Assembly: GCA_024235395.1 (NCBI GenBank)
Contig: JACKMK010000003.1
Location: 1,030,761 to 1,094,760 of the forward strand
DNA: 64,000 nucleotides
Reading direction: 5' to 3'
Origin: Chromatiaceae bacterium
Lineage (GTDB): Bacteria; Pseudomonadota; Gammaproteobacteria; Chromatiales; Chromatiaceae
Notes under the pieces: generated by a model
Databases searched by the model: none
Told to the model about the DNA's origin: nothing
The model's input: the letters and a program-made list of their open reading frames with translations, nothing else
In this document: positions 25,749 through 35,153 of the stretch, in pieces
How positions within the stretch are numbered: the stretch's first letter is position 1
Layout of the letters: each line of letters opens with the position of its first letter
Position numbers and translations under genes: made by a program

Positions 25749-26603
25749 GTGTCTGCACATAACGACACTGCCTTTTTGCGCATGTTTATCATCGTACTGG
25801 GGGCGCTTGTCGCCTTTACCTTCATCATCATGGTCGCCGCCAAGAAGATCACCGGTGACGCCGAGCAGGAGCGTGGCCAGGATCCGCGGATGCAAGCCGC
25901 TATCGCCGAGCGCATCCAGCGGGTCGGCTCGGTCAATGTCGCCCAGGCGCAGCCCGCTGCGGCACAGCCGAAAAGCGGTGCCGAGATCGTCGCGAGTGCC
26001 TGTAACGCCTGTCATTCCACCGGAGTGCTGGGTGCGCCGAAGGTCGGGGACAAAGACGCCTGGTCGACGCGACTGGCGGCGCAGGGTGGTCTCGATGGAC
26101 TGACCGCGAGTGCGATTACCGGCAAGGGCGGCATGCCGCCGAAGGGTGGCGCGATGGTCAGCGACGGCGAGATCCGCGCGGCGATCGAACACATGCTCAA
26201 GGAGAGTGGCGTGGATGCGTCCGCGACCACGGCGGCACCGGCAGGTCCTGTCGAGGCGGTCGCGCAGGCCGCAGAGACGGTCGCGGAAACGGTTGCCGAC
26301 GCCGCCCAGGCGGTCGCCGCGGCGGTCGCGCCGGAGACTGCCGGCGAATCGGCGCCGGATCTCGCCAAGGGCAAGACGGTGTATGACTCGGCTTGTTTCG
26401 TGTGCCACACGACCGGGGCGGCCGGGGCCCCCAAGCTGGGCGACAAGGCGGCGTGGGCGCCGCGCATTGCCCAGGGCATGGACGCGCTGGTCAAGAACGC
26501 GCTGACCGGCAAGAACGCGATGCCGCCCAAGGGTGGGCGAATGGACCTGTCCGATGCGGATATCGAGGCCGGAGTCGCCTACCTGGTAAGCCAGGCGGAG
26601 TGA
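25749..26603 (+). CDS. Membrane-anchored dihaem cytochrome c (c5-like)
   Basis: A 284-aa protein, GTG start after GAGGAG. One N-terminal TM anchor (about 10-32) is followed by two homologous cytochrome c domains with CNACH (about residue 88) and CFVCH (about 218). The distal Met lies in the repeated GMPPKGG and AMPPKGG motifs. An Ala/Val/Glu-rich linker of about 55 residues joins them, so the protein arose by tandem duplication. It probably carries electrons in the periplasm to a terminal oxidase or reductase. It depends on the ccm system encoded nearby. Confidence 0.93.
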   Translation: MSAHNDTAFLRMFIIVLGALVAFTFIIMVAAKKITGDAEQERGQDPRMQAAIAERIQRVGSVNVAQAQPAAAQPKSGAEIVASACNACHSTGVLGAPKVGDKDAWSTRLAAQGGLDGLTASAITGKGGMPPKGGAMVSDGEIRAAIEHMLKESGVDASATTAAPAGPVEAVAQAAETVAETVADAAQAVAAAVAPETAGESAPDLAKGKTVYDSACFVCHTTGAAGAPKLGDKAAWAPRIAQGMDALVKNALTGKNAMPPKGGRMDLSDADIEAGVAYLVSQAE

Positions 26604-26682
26604 CGGCTACCTGGCGCGGCGGCTGTCTGCGGCGAGATCCGCGGGCCGCCGCGGTGGCCGGCCCATCGCCCGCGGCGCGGCC

Positions 26683-28689
26683 TCAGGTGCCAAGCATGGC
26701 CTTCAGGCTCGCCAGCTGCGCCTTGCCGCGAGCCTGCTTTTCCTCCTTGCTCAATTGGGCGCCGCGTCCCTCCCATGAAAGGTCGTCGTCCGGCAGTTCC
26801 TGAAGGAAGCGACTCGGCTCGCAACGTACCAACTCGCCGGCGCGTCGCCGCCGCTCGGCGCAGGTCATGACCAGCGTGCGCTGGGCGCGGGTCAGGCCGA
26901 CGTAGGCGAGTCTGCGCTCCTCGGCCAGGTTGTCCTCCTCGATGCTGCTGCGGTGCGGCAGCAGTTCCTCCTCCATGCCCGCCAGAAACACGTGCGGCCA
27001 CTCCAGGCCCTTGGCGGCGTGCAGCGTCATCAGCGAGACGCGGTCGCCACCCTGGTCCTCGTCCTGTCGTTCGAGGATGTCCAGCAGCGAGAGATGGCCG
27101 ACCAGTTTGTCGAGACCGGTATCGCGCGTGTCGTCCTGATGCAGTCGATCCAGCCAGCCGACCAGTTCCTCGACGTTCTCCCAGCGGCGGTCCGCACCCT
27201 TGGTGCTGGTGCTCGTCTGAGTCAGCCAGGCCCGGTAGTCGAGCTGATCTAGCAGGCGTTGCAGCGTTTCCGGCGGTGCGCTGTCCTGCGTATCGCGTTC
27301 CAGCCGGTCGAGCCAGTCGGCAAAGTTGCGCAGCCTGCTCAGCGCGCGCGGCTGCAACAGGTTGTCGAGGCCGAACTGCCCGATTGCATCGAACAGCGAA
27401 CATGTCCGTTGGGTGGCGTAGTTGGCCAGCGTCTCCAGTGTACTGGTGCCAATCTCCCGCCGCGGCGTGTTGACGATGCGTAGAAAGGCGCTGTCGTCGT
27501 CGCGATTGATCAACAGGCGCAGATAGGCCATCAGGTCCTTGATCTCGCTGCGCGCGAAGAACGAGGTCCCGCCGCTGATGAAATAGGGAATGCTGTGCGC
27601 GCGCAGCGCCTTCTCGAACGGCCGCGCCTGATGGTTGCCGCGGTAAAGGATCGCAAAGTCGGCGAATGCCGCCGAGCTGCTGAACCGCTGGCGGATGATC
27701 TCGCTGACCACGCGCTCGGCTTCATCGTCCTCGTCGCGACAGCTGATCATGCGCAGCGGCTCGCCCGGTCCCAACTCGCTCCACAGACGCTTTTCGAATA
27801 CGTGCTCGTTGTTGGCAATCAGTTGGTTGGCGGCGCGCAGGATGCGGGCCGTCGAGCGATAGTTCTGTTCCAGCTTGACGACCTTCAAGCGTGGAAAATC
27901 GTCTCGCAGGCGGGCCAGGTTCTCGGGGCGCGCGCCCCGCCAGGCGTATATGGATTGGTCATCGTCTCCGACGACCGTCAGCGCGCCGCGTACACCAACC
28001 AGCAGCTTGACCATTTCGTATTGGGCGCCGTTGGTATCCTGGTATTCGTCCACCAGCAGATAGCGTATGCGGTTCTGCCACCGTTCACGCAGCGCGCGGT
28101 CGTCACGCAGCAGGCCGACCGGCAGCATGATCAGGTCGTCGAAATCGACCGCGTTGTAGGCCCGCAGCGCCCTCTGATAGGCGGCATACAGCGTCGCCTG
28201 ATCGACCGCGAGTTCATCGCCGGCGGTGCGCAGCGCGGTCTCGGGATCGATCAGCGCATTCTTCCAGTCCGATATCTGCCGGCGTGCGCGCAGCAGTGAC
28301 GCCCTGTCGGCGTTGTCCTGTTTGGCCAGATCGCCGAGCAGCTGCTCGGTATCCTGCTCGTCCAGAATGCTGAACCCGCGTCGCAGGCCGGCTGCAGCGA
28401 GTTCGCTGCGTAGCATGTTCAGACCCAGGGTGTGGAAGGTCGACACCGTGAGTCCGCGGCCGGCATCGTCACCGAGCAGGCGACCGACCCGCTGCTTCAT
28501 CTCGCGCGCGGCCTTGTTGGTGAAAGTCACCGCGGTGATCTGGCGCGCGGCGACGCCTGCCTGCAGCACCAGGTGGGCGATCTTCGCGGTGATCACGCGC
28601 GTCTTGCCGGAACCTGCGCCGGCGAGCACCAGCAGGGGCCCGTCGAGGTAGCGTACCGCCTCGCGTTGCCTGGCATTGAGATCGCTCAT
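26683..28689 (-). CDS. rep: Rep-type ATP-dependent DNA helicase (UvrD family)
   Basis: A 668-aa superfamily 1A helicase: Walker A AGAGSGKT (23-30), motif II VDEYQDT, motif III GDDDQSIYAWRGA, motif IV QNYRST, motif V LMTLHAAKGLEW and motif VI YVGLTRAQ. Length and sequence are closer to Rep than to UvrD. It is a 3'-5' helicase that removes protein blocks ahead of the replisome. ATG at 28689 is chosen from homologues; the frame is open to 28746. Confidence 0.95.
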   Translation of the reverse strand: MSDLNARQREAVRYLDGPLLVLAGAGSGKTRVITAKIAHLVLQAGVAARQITAVTFTNKAAREMKQRVGRLLGDDAGRGLTVSTFHTLGLNMLRSELAAAGLRRGFSILDEQDTEQLLGDLAKQDNADRASLLRARRQISDWKNALIDPETALRTAGDELAVDQATLYAAYQRALRAYNAVDFDDLIMLPVGLLRDDRALRERWQNRIRYLLVDEYQDTNGAQYEMVKLLVGVRGALTVVGDDDQSIYAWRGARPENLARLRDDFPRLKVVKLEQNYRSTARILRAANQLIANNEHVFEKRLWSELGPGEPLRMISCRDEDDEAERVVSEIIRQRFSSSAAFADFAILYRGNHQARPFEKALRAHSIPYFISGGTSFFARSEIKDLMAYLRLLINRDDDSAFLRIVNTPRREIGTSTLETLANYATQRTCSLFDAIGQFGLDNLLQPRALSRLRNFADWLDRLERDTQDSAPPETLQRLLDQLDYRAWLTQTSTSTKGADRRWENVEELVGWLDRLHQDDTRDTGLDKLVGHLSLLDILERQDEDQGGDRVSLMTLHAAKGLEWPHVFLAGMEEELLPHRSSIEEDNLAEERRLAYVGLTRAQRTLVMTCAERRRRAGELVRCEPSRFLQELPDDDLSWEGRGAQLSKEEKQARGKAQLASLKAMLGT

Positions 28690-28779
28690 CGGTTCATGAT
28701 CGGCAGTGAATAACGGCTTCCGGCCGGCGCGACAGCGCCGCCCCACAGTGTTGCATACGTCGGTCTGGCGGATTCCCGA

Positions 28780-29652
28780 TCAGGCCTGTTCGTCGAACAG
28801 GGGGCGCTTGATGCGATACAGCGCCGAGATGTCCTCGTCGCCGTGACCCTGCTTCATCAGGCGTTCGTAGTGCAGCAGCGTCATCTCGACCATCGGCAGC
28901 TGCACATGGTCCGCGGCCAGCATCGCCTGGCAGATCTTAAGATCCTTGTGGTGCAGCGCAACGCGAAAGCCCGGTTCGAACACGCCACTGGTCATGCTGC
29001 GCCCACGGTGCTCGACGAACCAGTTGCCTGCCGCGCCACTGCTGACCACGTCGACCACCTTGTCCATGTCCAAACCCTGGTGCTGCCCGAACGCCAATGC
29101 CTCGGTGACCGCCTGGTTGATGCCCGCGCACATGATCTGGTTCACTGCTTTGGTGGCCTGTCCGCTGCCGACCGGCCCCATGTGCACGACTTTGCGGCTG
29201 ATACTGTCGAGCACCGGCATGAGCTGCTCGAGCACCTTGGCGTCGCCGCCGACCATCATCACCATGGTGCCCTTTTCGGCGCCTTCCTTGCCGCCGGAGA
29301 CCGGGGCATCGAGGAAATGAATCCCGTGTGCACCGAGCCGCTCCGCGGCCAGGCGTGCCGTATCGATGCTCACCGTCGAGGTATCGAGGACCACGCTCGC
29401 GGCGGTCATAGCAGGCGCCAGTCGATCGACGATTTCCAGCAGGTCGGCGTCGGCCGAGACCGAGGTGATCACCAGGTCGGCCTGCGCCGCCGCGTTCTCC
29501 AGCGAATCCGCGACTGCGAAACCGTGCAGCGCCGCCGCATCTTGCGCACGCTGGGCAGTGCGGTTCCATGCCCGGTCGAGGTGACCGGCGCGGTACAGAT
29601 TGCCGGCCATTCCGGCACCCATGGCGCCTAGGCCGATAACGGTGGTCTTCAT
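28780..29652 (-). CDS. 3-hydroxyisobutyrate dehydrogenase family NAD(P)-dependent oxidoreductase
   Basis: A 290-aa protein with Rossmann motif GLGAMGAGMAGNL at the N terminus, the substrate motif DAPVSGGKEGAEKGTM and the catalytic Lys in GSGQATKAVNQI. This fits the beta-hydroxyacid dehydrogenase group (3-hydroxyisobutyrate, tartronate semialdehyde or succinic semialdehyde reduction); the substrate cannot be told from sequence alone. ATG at 29652 removes a 16-residue non-homologous extension. It is divergent from the LOG gene. Confidence 0.9.
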   Translation of the reverse strand: MKTTVIGLGAMGAGMAGNLYRAGHLDRAWNRTAQRAQDAAALHGFAVADSLENAAAQADLVITSVSADADLLEIVDRLAPAMTAASVVLDTSTVSIDTARLAAERLGAHGIHFLDAPVSGGKEGAEKGTMVMMVGGDAKVLEQLMPVLDSISRKVVHMGPVGSGQATKAVNQIMCAGINQAVTEALAFGQHQGLDMDKVVDVVSSGAAGNWFVEHRGRSMTSGVFEPGFRVALHHKDLKICQAMLAADHVQLPMVEMTLLHYERLMKQGHGDEDISALYRIKRPLFDEQA

Positions 29653-29870
29653 GTAGGGGCTCTCGCTTTGGATCGACCGTGATCGGGCCGGGTGGGACAT
29701 CGCTACAATGCTACCGGCCGAGAGGCACCGCGTCCAAACGTGGCTTCACGATGCCTGGGGTCCATGACGCCGGACTCGATTCGCGCGCAAATGTTGCGCC
29801 GCCTGTGGCCGATAGCGTCATTGGGAAACATGGCAACGATCCGGTTTTCACCGATACCAGCGAGGGGCAG

Positions 29871-30590
29871 ATGAACGACATGACGGGCAAGCGGATCGAC
29901 AAGGGTGTCGCCGACGTGCAGCTGCAACGCGAATCGTGGCGCATCTTCCAGATCATGGCGGAGTTCGTCGAGGGATTCGAGAAGCTGTGCCTGATCCGGC
30001 CGTCCATCAGCGTGTTCGGTTCCGCCCGTACGCCCCCGGATAGTCCCTGGTACGTCAAGGCCGAGCAGACAGCGCGGCTGCTGTCGGATGCCGGCTTCTC
30101 GATCGTCAGTGGTGGTGGGCCGGGGATCATGGAAGCCGCCAACAAGGGCGCGCAGGGTGGCAAGTCGCCGAGCATTGGCGTGAACATCGAGCTGCCGCTG
30201 GAGCAACAGCCCAACCGCTACCAGGACATCTCGTTGCATTTCCGCCATTTCTTCGCCCGCAAGGTGATGTTCGTGAAGTACGCGTCGGCCTATGTGGTGC
30301 TGCCGGGCGGATTCGGCACGCTGGATGAGTTGGCGGAGATCCTGACGCTCGTTCAGACCGGCAAGACGCGCCGCATTCCGATCGTCCTGGTCGGCAGCGC
30401 GTTTTGGAGCGGCTTGCTGGACTGGTTCCGCGATACCCTGGTGTCGGGTGGCACCATCGGGCCGGAGGATATGGCGCTGTTCGAGGTCTGCGACGAACCG
30501 CAACAGATCGTCGAGGCGATCTTTCGGCACTATGAGACCCGCAGCCTGGAACCGTCCGAGGCCGAACAGGAGATCCTGTTGGAGCTCTGA
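29871..30590 (+). CDS. LOG-family (TIGR00730) nucleotide hydrolase
   Basis: A 239-aa protein with SGGGPGIMEAANKGA and LPGGFGTLDELAEI, the LOG/lysine-decarboxylase-like motifs that bind nucleotide and cleave the N-glycosidic bond of nucleoside monophosphates (cytokinin-activating LOG or PpnN-like activity). The ATG follows GAGGGG. The frame is open to 29679, but the upstream part lacks homology-like sequence. Confidence 0.88.
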   Translation: MNDMTGKRIDKGVADVQLQRESWRIFQIMAEFVEGFEKLCLIRPSISVFGSARTPPDSPWYVKAEQTARLLSDAGFSIVSGGGPGIMEAANKGAQGGKSPSIGVNIELPLEQQPNRYQDISLHFRHFFARKVMFVKYASAYVVLPGGFGTLDELAEILTLVQTGKTRRIPIVLVGSAFWSGLLDWFRDTLVSGGTIGPEDMALFEVCDEPQQIVEAIFRHYETRSLEPSEAEQEILLEL

Positions 30591-30674
30591 CGCAGGTGCG
30601 ATGCTCGTTTCCCGACCGGCACACATGCGATGATTGATGAACGTAACCGGCAAGGATCTTGTTCAGGAGGCAGT

Positions 30675-31022
30675 GTGGTAACGCAGATGACCGGGCGGTT
30701 TTGGACGGGGTTGGTCCTGCTGGGACTGGTTTGCGCGGCACGCGGCCCCTTGGCGGCCGAAGGCGAGGCGCTCGAAGCACCGCCCCCACCGCCGCCGCTG
30801 CGCTCCGGCGAGGCGCTCGAACCCGAGGTGACGATACGTCGCACCGAGCAGGAGACGATTTACGAGTACCGCCGCAATGGCGCGCTTTTTCTCGTCAGGG
30901 TCCTGCCGCGTGTCGGTCCACCGTATTACTTCGTCGACGTGAATGGCGACGGTACCCTCGACTATCAACCCGGAGAACCGGTCAGGGGCAACGTCAATCA
31001 GTGGATCATCTGGCAGTGGTAG
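30675..31022 (+). CDS. DUF2782 exported protein
   Basis: A 115-aa protein, GTG start with AGGAGG four bases upstream; an ATG at 30687 is the alternative. It has a signal peptide (about 5-27, ends PLAAEG), a Pro-rich segment (PPPPPPLRSGE) and the DUF2782 core (VTIRRTEQETIYEYRRNG, YYFVDVNGDG). Function unknown; a periplasmic protein found widely in Gammaproteobacteria. It converges with rdgB. Confidence 0.82.
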   Translation: MVTQMTGRFWTGLVLLGLVCAARGPLAAEGEALEAPPPPPPLRSGEALEPEVTIRRTEQETIYEYRRNGALFLVRVLPRVGPPYYFVDVNGDGTLDYQPGEPVRGNVNQWIIWQW

Positions 31023-31039
31023 CCTGACCCAGGATGTGA

Positions 31040-31633
31040 TCAGCGGTGTGCGAGCGCGGCCAGCAGGCACTGCAATGCCTGGCCGCGGTGACTGAGGCTG
31101 TTTTTGCGGTCCGCAGCGAGCTGTGCGGCGCTGCAGTTGTCGGTCGGTACGAAAAACAGCGGGTCGTAACCGAAGCCCGCCTCGCCTTGTGCCGACTCCA
31201 GGATGCGCCCTTCCCAGGTCCCCTGGCAGATGATCGGGGTGGGGTCGTCGGCGTGTCTCAGGTAGACCAGCAGGCATTGGAAGCGTGCGCCGCGCTCTTG
31301 TGTCGGGACGCCCGCCAGGGCCTTGAGCAGCTTTTCGTTGTTCGCCACGCTGCCGGCATCACCGGCATAACGGGCCGAATAGATCCCCGGTGCGCCGTTG
31401 AGGTGATCGACCTCCAGCCCCGAGTCGTCGGCGATGGCCGGCAGGCCGGTGTGCATCGCGGCATTTCGGGCCTTGAGGATCGCGTTCTCGACAAAGGTCA
31501 GGCCGGTTTCCTCGGCATCGGGTACTGCAAAGTCGGACTGCGGGACGATGCTGACATCGTGCTCGGCGAGCAGTTCCTGGAATTCTTTGACTTTGCCCGG
31601 GTTGCCGGTGGCCAGTACGACGCGTTGCGGCAT
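31040..31633 (-). CDS. rdgB: RdgB/HAM1 dITP/XTP pyrophosphatase
   Basis: A 197-aa protein starting MPQRVVLATGNPGKVKEF, with DSGLEVDHLNGAPGIYSARYAG and FGYDPLFFVP. It hydrolyses non-canonical purine triphosphates (dITP, XTP), so keeping them out of DNA. Directly downstream of rph on the minus strand (50-nt gap), a pairing common in proteobacteria. The ATG at 31633 is set by homology. Confidence 0.95.
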   Translation of the reverse strand: MPQRVVLATGNPGKVKEFQELLAEHDVSIVPQSDFAVPDAEETGLTFVENAILKARNAAMHTGLPAIADDSGLEVDHLNGAPGIYSARYAGDAGSVANNEKLLKALAGVPTQERGARFQCLLVYLRHADDPTPIICQGTWEGRILESAQGEAGFGYDPLFFVPTDNCSAAQLAADRKNSLSHRGQALQCLLAALAHR

Positions 31634-31682
31634 GCGGTGGGTTCCTTCGGGGTAGACGTGGGGAGGACTCTGGCGGCCCGCG

Positions 31683-32402
31683 TCACTCGGTGTCGAGCGC
31701 GGCGTTCTGGGCCGCGACGATCTGGTCGATGCCATCGCGCGCGAGCGCCAGCATGGCGTTGAGTTCGTCGTTGGTGAACGGTGCGGCTTCGGCGGTGCCC
31801 TGCACCTCTATGAAACGCCCTTGATCGTCCATGACGACGTTCATGTCGGTGGCGGCCCCCGAGTCCTCGGCGTAGTCCAGGTCGAGCACCGGCACGCCGT
31901 TGTAGATTCCGACCGATACCGAGGCGACGTTGCCGAGCAGCGGATCCGTCTCGATGCTCTTGCCCAGCCGCAGTTTGGCCAATGCCTGGCTGAGTGCGAC
32001 GAAGGCGCCGGAAATGGAAGCGGTGCGGGTTCCGCCGTCGGCCTGGATCACGTCGCAGTCGAGGGTGATGGTGCGCGGCCCCAGCTTTTTGAGGTCGACA
32101 GCGGCGCGCAGCGCACGACCAATCAGCCGCTGGATCTCCATGGTGCGACCCCCTTGTCCGCCACGCGCCGCCTCCCGCCCGAGCCGGGTGTGCGTCGAGC
32201 GCGGCAACATACCGTACTCGGCGGTCACCCAGCCGCTGTCGGTGTCCTTCAGCCAGCGCGGTTGGCGCTCCTCGATACTCGCCGTGCAGATGACCTTGGT
32301 GTTGCCGAACGCGACCAATACGGAGCCTTCCGCGTGCATCGTGTAGTTCGGGGTGAAGGTGATTGGGCGCATCTGGTTGGGCGCTCGTCCGCTCGGTCGC
32401 AT
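31683..32402 (-). CDS. rph: Ribonuclease PH
   Basis: A 239-aa protein starting MRPSGRAPNQMRPITFTPNY. Phosphorolytic RNase motifs GWVTAEYGMLPRSTHTR, RLIGRALRAAVDL and TLDCDVIQADGGTRTASI are present. It trims the 3' ends of tRNA precursors. Length is normal and the protein is intact to the C terminus (unlike the frameshifted gene of E. coli K-12). It lies between the PP2C phosphatase and rdgB. Confidence 0.96.
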   Translation of the reverse strand: MRPSGRAPNQMRPITFTPNYTMHAEGSVLVAFGNTKVICTASIEERQPRWLKDTDSGWVTAEYGMLPRSTHTRLGREAARGGQGGRTMEIQRLIGRALRAAVDLKKLGPRTITLDCDVIQADGGTRTASISGAFVALSQALAKLRLGKSIETDPLLGNVASVSVGIYNGVPVLDLDYAEDSGAATDMNVVMDDQGRFIEVQGTAEAAPFTNDELNAMLALARDGIDQIVAAQNAALDTE

Positions 32403-32415
32403 GGTGTCTCTCCGC

Positions 32416-33270
32416 TCACTTCGAGGTGCTGATCTTTTTGAGTACGCCGCGCAGATGGCGGATCGCCCGTTCGACACGCGGATCGCGCGGCGGCTCGAGC
32501 GTTTCGCTCTGATCGCTCTGCACAGCGGCGGGGGCCTGCCAACGCAGCGCGACCGCCGTGACATTGTCGCTGCCCGGCATCGCCGCGGCGCGTCGAACCA
32601 AGGTTGGCAGGCTGGTGTCGACGGGCGTCCGCGCATCGCCCAAGGCTGCCACCAGCGCCTGGTCCGAAATCTGTCCCCATAATCCATCCGAACATAGCAC
32701 GATCGCGTCGCCCTGTTGCAGGAGGGTCGGGGGGCCGCAGGTCGTCGTCGGCGGTTGGGGCATGCCGCCCAGGCAGCGCGTCAGACTGGAACGTGGGCGC
32801 GAAACCTCGTGTGCACTTTCGCGCACGAACCGTACCAGCGAATGGTCGCGCGTCTGCGCGAGCACCTGGCCGTGTCGGATGAAATACAGCCGGCTGTCGC
32901 CGACATGTGCCCAGTATGCGATGCCGCCCTGGATGGTCGCCAGCACGGCGGTCGTGCGCGGGGCGATCGGTGGCTGCTGGCGTCGGCCGAACTGGATGAT
33001 GGCGTTGTGCGCCTTGCCGATACACTGCAGCATGAACTGCTCGGGGTCGTGCAGCGGTTTCGCGGCTTGACGGAACATCGATTCGCAGACGTCCATCAAC
33101 AGCTGGGCGGCCACTTCGCCGCGCGGGTGTCCGCCGAGGCCGTCGGCCAGGCCCAGCAGGACCGTGTCGTCATTGCCCAGGAACAGGCAGCGGTCCTGGT
33201 TGCATTGGCGATCCCCGACCAGGCTTGCCTTGGCCGCTTCGAAGTTGCGCGGGGTGTCGATCTGGTCCAT
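32416..33270 (-). CDS. PP2C-family Ser/Thr phosphatase
   Basis: A 284-aa protein with metal-binding motifs NQDRCLFL, LADGLGGHPRGEVAA, AHVGDSRLYFI, CSDGLWGQISD and GSDNVTAV. This is the complete PP2C/PppA signature. The ATG overlaps the stop of the upstream kinase by one base (TGATG), so the two are translationally coupled and probably act as opposing enzymes on shared substrates. Cytosolic, without TM. Confidence 0.92.
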   Translation of the reverse strand: MDQIDTPRNFEAAKASLVGDRQCNQDRCLFLGNDDTVLLGLADGLGGHPRGEVAAQLLMDVCESMFRQAAKPLHDPEQFMLQCIGKAHNAIIQFGRRQQPPIAPRTTAVLATIQGGIAYWAHVGDSRLYFIRHGQVLAQTRDHSLVRFVRESAHEVSRPRSSLTRCLGGMPQPPTTTCGPPTLLQQGDAIVLCSDGLWGQISDQALVAALGDARTPVDTSLPTLVRRAAAMPGSDNVTAVALRWQAPAAVQSDQSETLEPPRDPRVERAIRHLRGVLKKISTSK

Positions 33271-34175
33271 CAGGCAATCGACGTCGAGATCTTCGGGACC
33301 GGGGTACGGCCGAGCAGCGCGTCGCGCAATTCTGCCGCGGTCTGCGGCCTGTTCGCGTACTCGATCTGCATGGCCCAATCGATCGACTCGAGGATCTCGT
33401 GCGGGTAGCGCGCACCGAACGCCTCGACCGCCGGCACCAGGCTGTCCTGGGCGTGCCGCTCCACCGCGGACGGTGGGGGTTTGCCCTCGATGCAGGCGCG
33501 CATCGTCGCGCCGATCGCGTATACGTCGGTGTAGGGCCCGACGCGGGCGGATGCGTAGTATTGCTCGATCGGTGAAAAACCGGGGGTCACCACCTGGGCC
33601 TTCTTCTCGCCGACATCGTCGAGGTGATATACGGCCCCGAAGTCGAGCAGCAGCGGGTTGCCACCGGGCCTCAGGTGGACATTGCTCGGCTTGATGTCCA
33701 GATGCAGTTGGTGGCGGCTGTGGATCAACTCCAACGCGTCGAGCAGCGGCGGAAACACCGTCATCAGAAAAGTCGTGCTGAGTCCGCCTTCGCGCTTCTT
33801 GATGTAGCGCCCGAGGTTCTTGCCGGGCTCGTAGTTCATCACCAGATAGGCGGTGTTGTTCGCCAGGAAACAGTTGCGAACGTGCACGATGTTGGGGTGA
33901 CGGAGCGTGGCCAGGACCCGGGCTTCCTGATAGAAAAGGCGTCTGCCGCGTTGGAAGCTTTCCTGCTTCTCTTCCTTGCTGACGGTGACCACCAGACCCT
34001 TGTGGCGCGTGCCGAAGCGCTTCGGCAGGTACTCCTTTATGGCGACTTCGTCGTGGTTGTCTTCGTCTTCGGCGAGGTAGATGAGACTGAAGCCACCGCT
34101 ACCGATCAGTTTCGTAATCCGGTAGCAGTCGAGCACTGTGCCGACCGGGAGGCTATCGCGGGGGCGGGAGGACAT
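33270..34175 (-). CDS. Hanks-type Ser/Thr protein kinase
   Basis: A 301-aa protein: Gly-rich loop IGSGGFSLIY, Lys in VAIKEYLP, catalytic loop LHLDIKPSN and DFGA (instead of DFG followed by other residues), then an activation segment and GPYTDVYAIGATM. HLDIKPSN replaces the usual HRDIKPEN, giving a non-RD kinase. No TM or PASTA domain, so it is soluble. It is coupled to a PP2C phosphatase downstream and divergent from yicC. No FHA-type partner is in the window. Confidence 0.93.
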   Translation of the reverse strand: MSSRPRDSLPVGTVLDCYRITKLIGSGGFSLIYLAEDEDNHDEVAIKEYLPKRFGTRHKGLVVTVSKEEKQESFQRGRRLFYQEARVLATLRHPNIVHVRNCFLANNTAYLVMNYEPGKNLGRYIKKREGGLSTTFLMTVFPPLLDALELIHSRHQLHLDIKPSNVHLRPGGNPLLLDFGAVYHLDDVGEKKAQVVTPGFSPIEQYYASARVGPYTDVYAIGATMRACIEGKPPPSAVERHAQDSLVPAVEAFGARYPHEILESIDWAMQIEYANRPQTAAELRDALLGRTPVPKISTSIA

Positions 34176-34273
34176 GCGGCGCTGTCGGTCACGGTGCGTT
34201 GGCGTTCGATGCGGCATATGATACACGCAAAGCCCAAGGCCGATGGGACAGGGCGAAGCACCCCGGGGAGAAT

Positions 34274-35140
34274 ATGATTCGGAGCATGACGGCGTTTGCG
34301 CGCCAACAGGGACACGGCGAGTTCGGTGAGCTCACCTGGGAAATTCGTTCAGTAAACCACCGTTATCTCGAGGCCACGGTGCGTCTGCCTGAGGATCTGC
34401 GGGCCATCGAGCCCGTCGTACGCGACCGCCTGAACGCGCGCCTCGGGCGCGGCAAGGTGGAGTGCGGCCTGCGTTACAAGGCCGCAAGGACAGCGGCGGT
34501 CGAACTGCAGGTCAACGACGCGCTGGTCGATCAGATTCTCGCGGCGGCCGACAAGATGGCGCACCGGCTGCACAGTTCACATCATCCGAGCATCATGGAC
34601 GTGTTGCGCTGGCCCGGCGTGCTGGAGAGTGCCGAACAGGATTTCACGCCGGTCCAGGAGGCCGCGCTCGCGTTGCTCGAGCAGGCGATCGACGCATTGG
34701 TCGAATGTCGTGAGCGAGAGGGTACGAGGCTCGCGGAGATGATTGCGCAGCGGGTCGAGGCGATGCGGGTTCAGGTCGATGCCGCGCGCGAAAAGATGCC
34801 TGCGGTGATCGCGTCGGTCCGCGAACGGTTGCGGACTCGCCTGGCCGAGGTGGCGGAAAATCTTGACAAGGATCGGCTCGAACAGGAGATGGCGTTGCTC
34901 GCACAGCGCCTGGATGTCGACGAGGAGATGGACCGTCTGAACACCCACCTCGACGAGGTCACCCGCGTGTTGCGCCAGGACGAGCCGGTGGGGCGGCGCC
35001 TGGATTTCCTGATGCAGGAACTGAATCGCGAGGCCAATACCCTGGGTTCGAAGTCGGCGGACAGCGAGACCACGGCGATCTCGGTCGAGATGAAGGTGCT
35101 GGTCGAGCAGATGCGGGAACAGGTCCAGAACATCGAATAG
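34274..35140 (+). CDS. yicC: YicC-family endoribonuclease
   Basis: A 288-aa protein: IRSMTAFARQQG start, WEIRSVNHRYLEATVRLPEDLR, and a C terminus with RLDFLMQELNREANTLGSKS, the YicC/DUF1732 signature. The E. coli homologue promotes decay of the RyhB sRNA. GGGGAG precedes the ATG. It lies 13 nt before gmk, a frequent pairing. Confidence 0.95.
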   Translation: MIRSMTAFARQQGHGEFGELTWEIRSVNHRYLEATVRLPEDLRAIEPVVRDRLNARLGRGKVECGLRYKAARTAAVELQVNDALVDQILAAADKMAHRLHSSHHPSIMDVLRWPGVLESAEQDFTPVQEAALALLEQAIDALVECREREGTRLAEMIAQRVEAMRVQVDAAREKMPAVIASVRERLRTRLAEVAENLDKDRLEQEMALLAQRLDVDEEMDRLNTHLDEVTRVLRQDEPVGRRLDFLMQELNREANTLGSKSADSETTAISVEMKVLVEQMREQVQNIE

Positions 35141-35153
35141 GCGGCCGGCGGCG

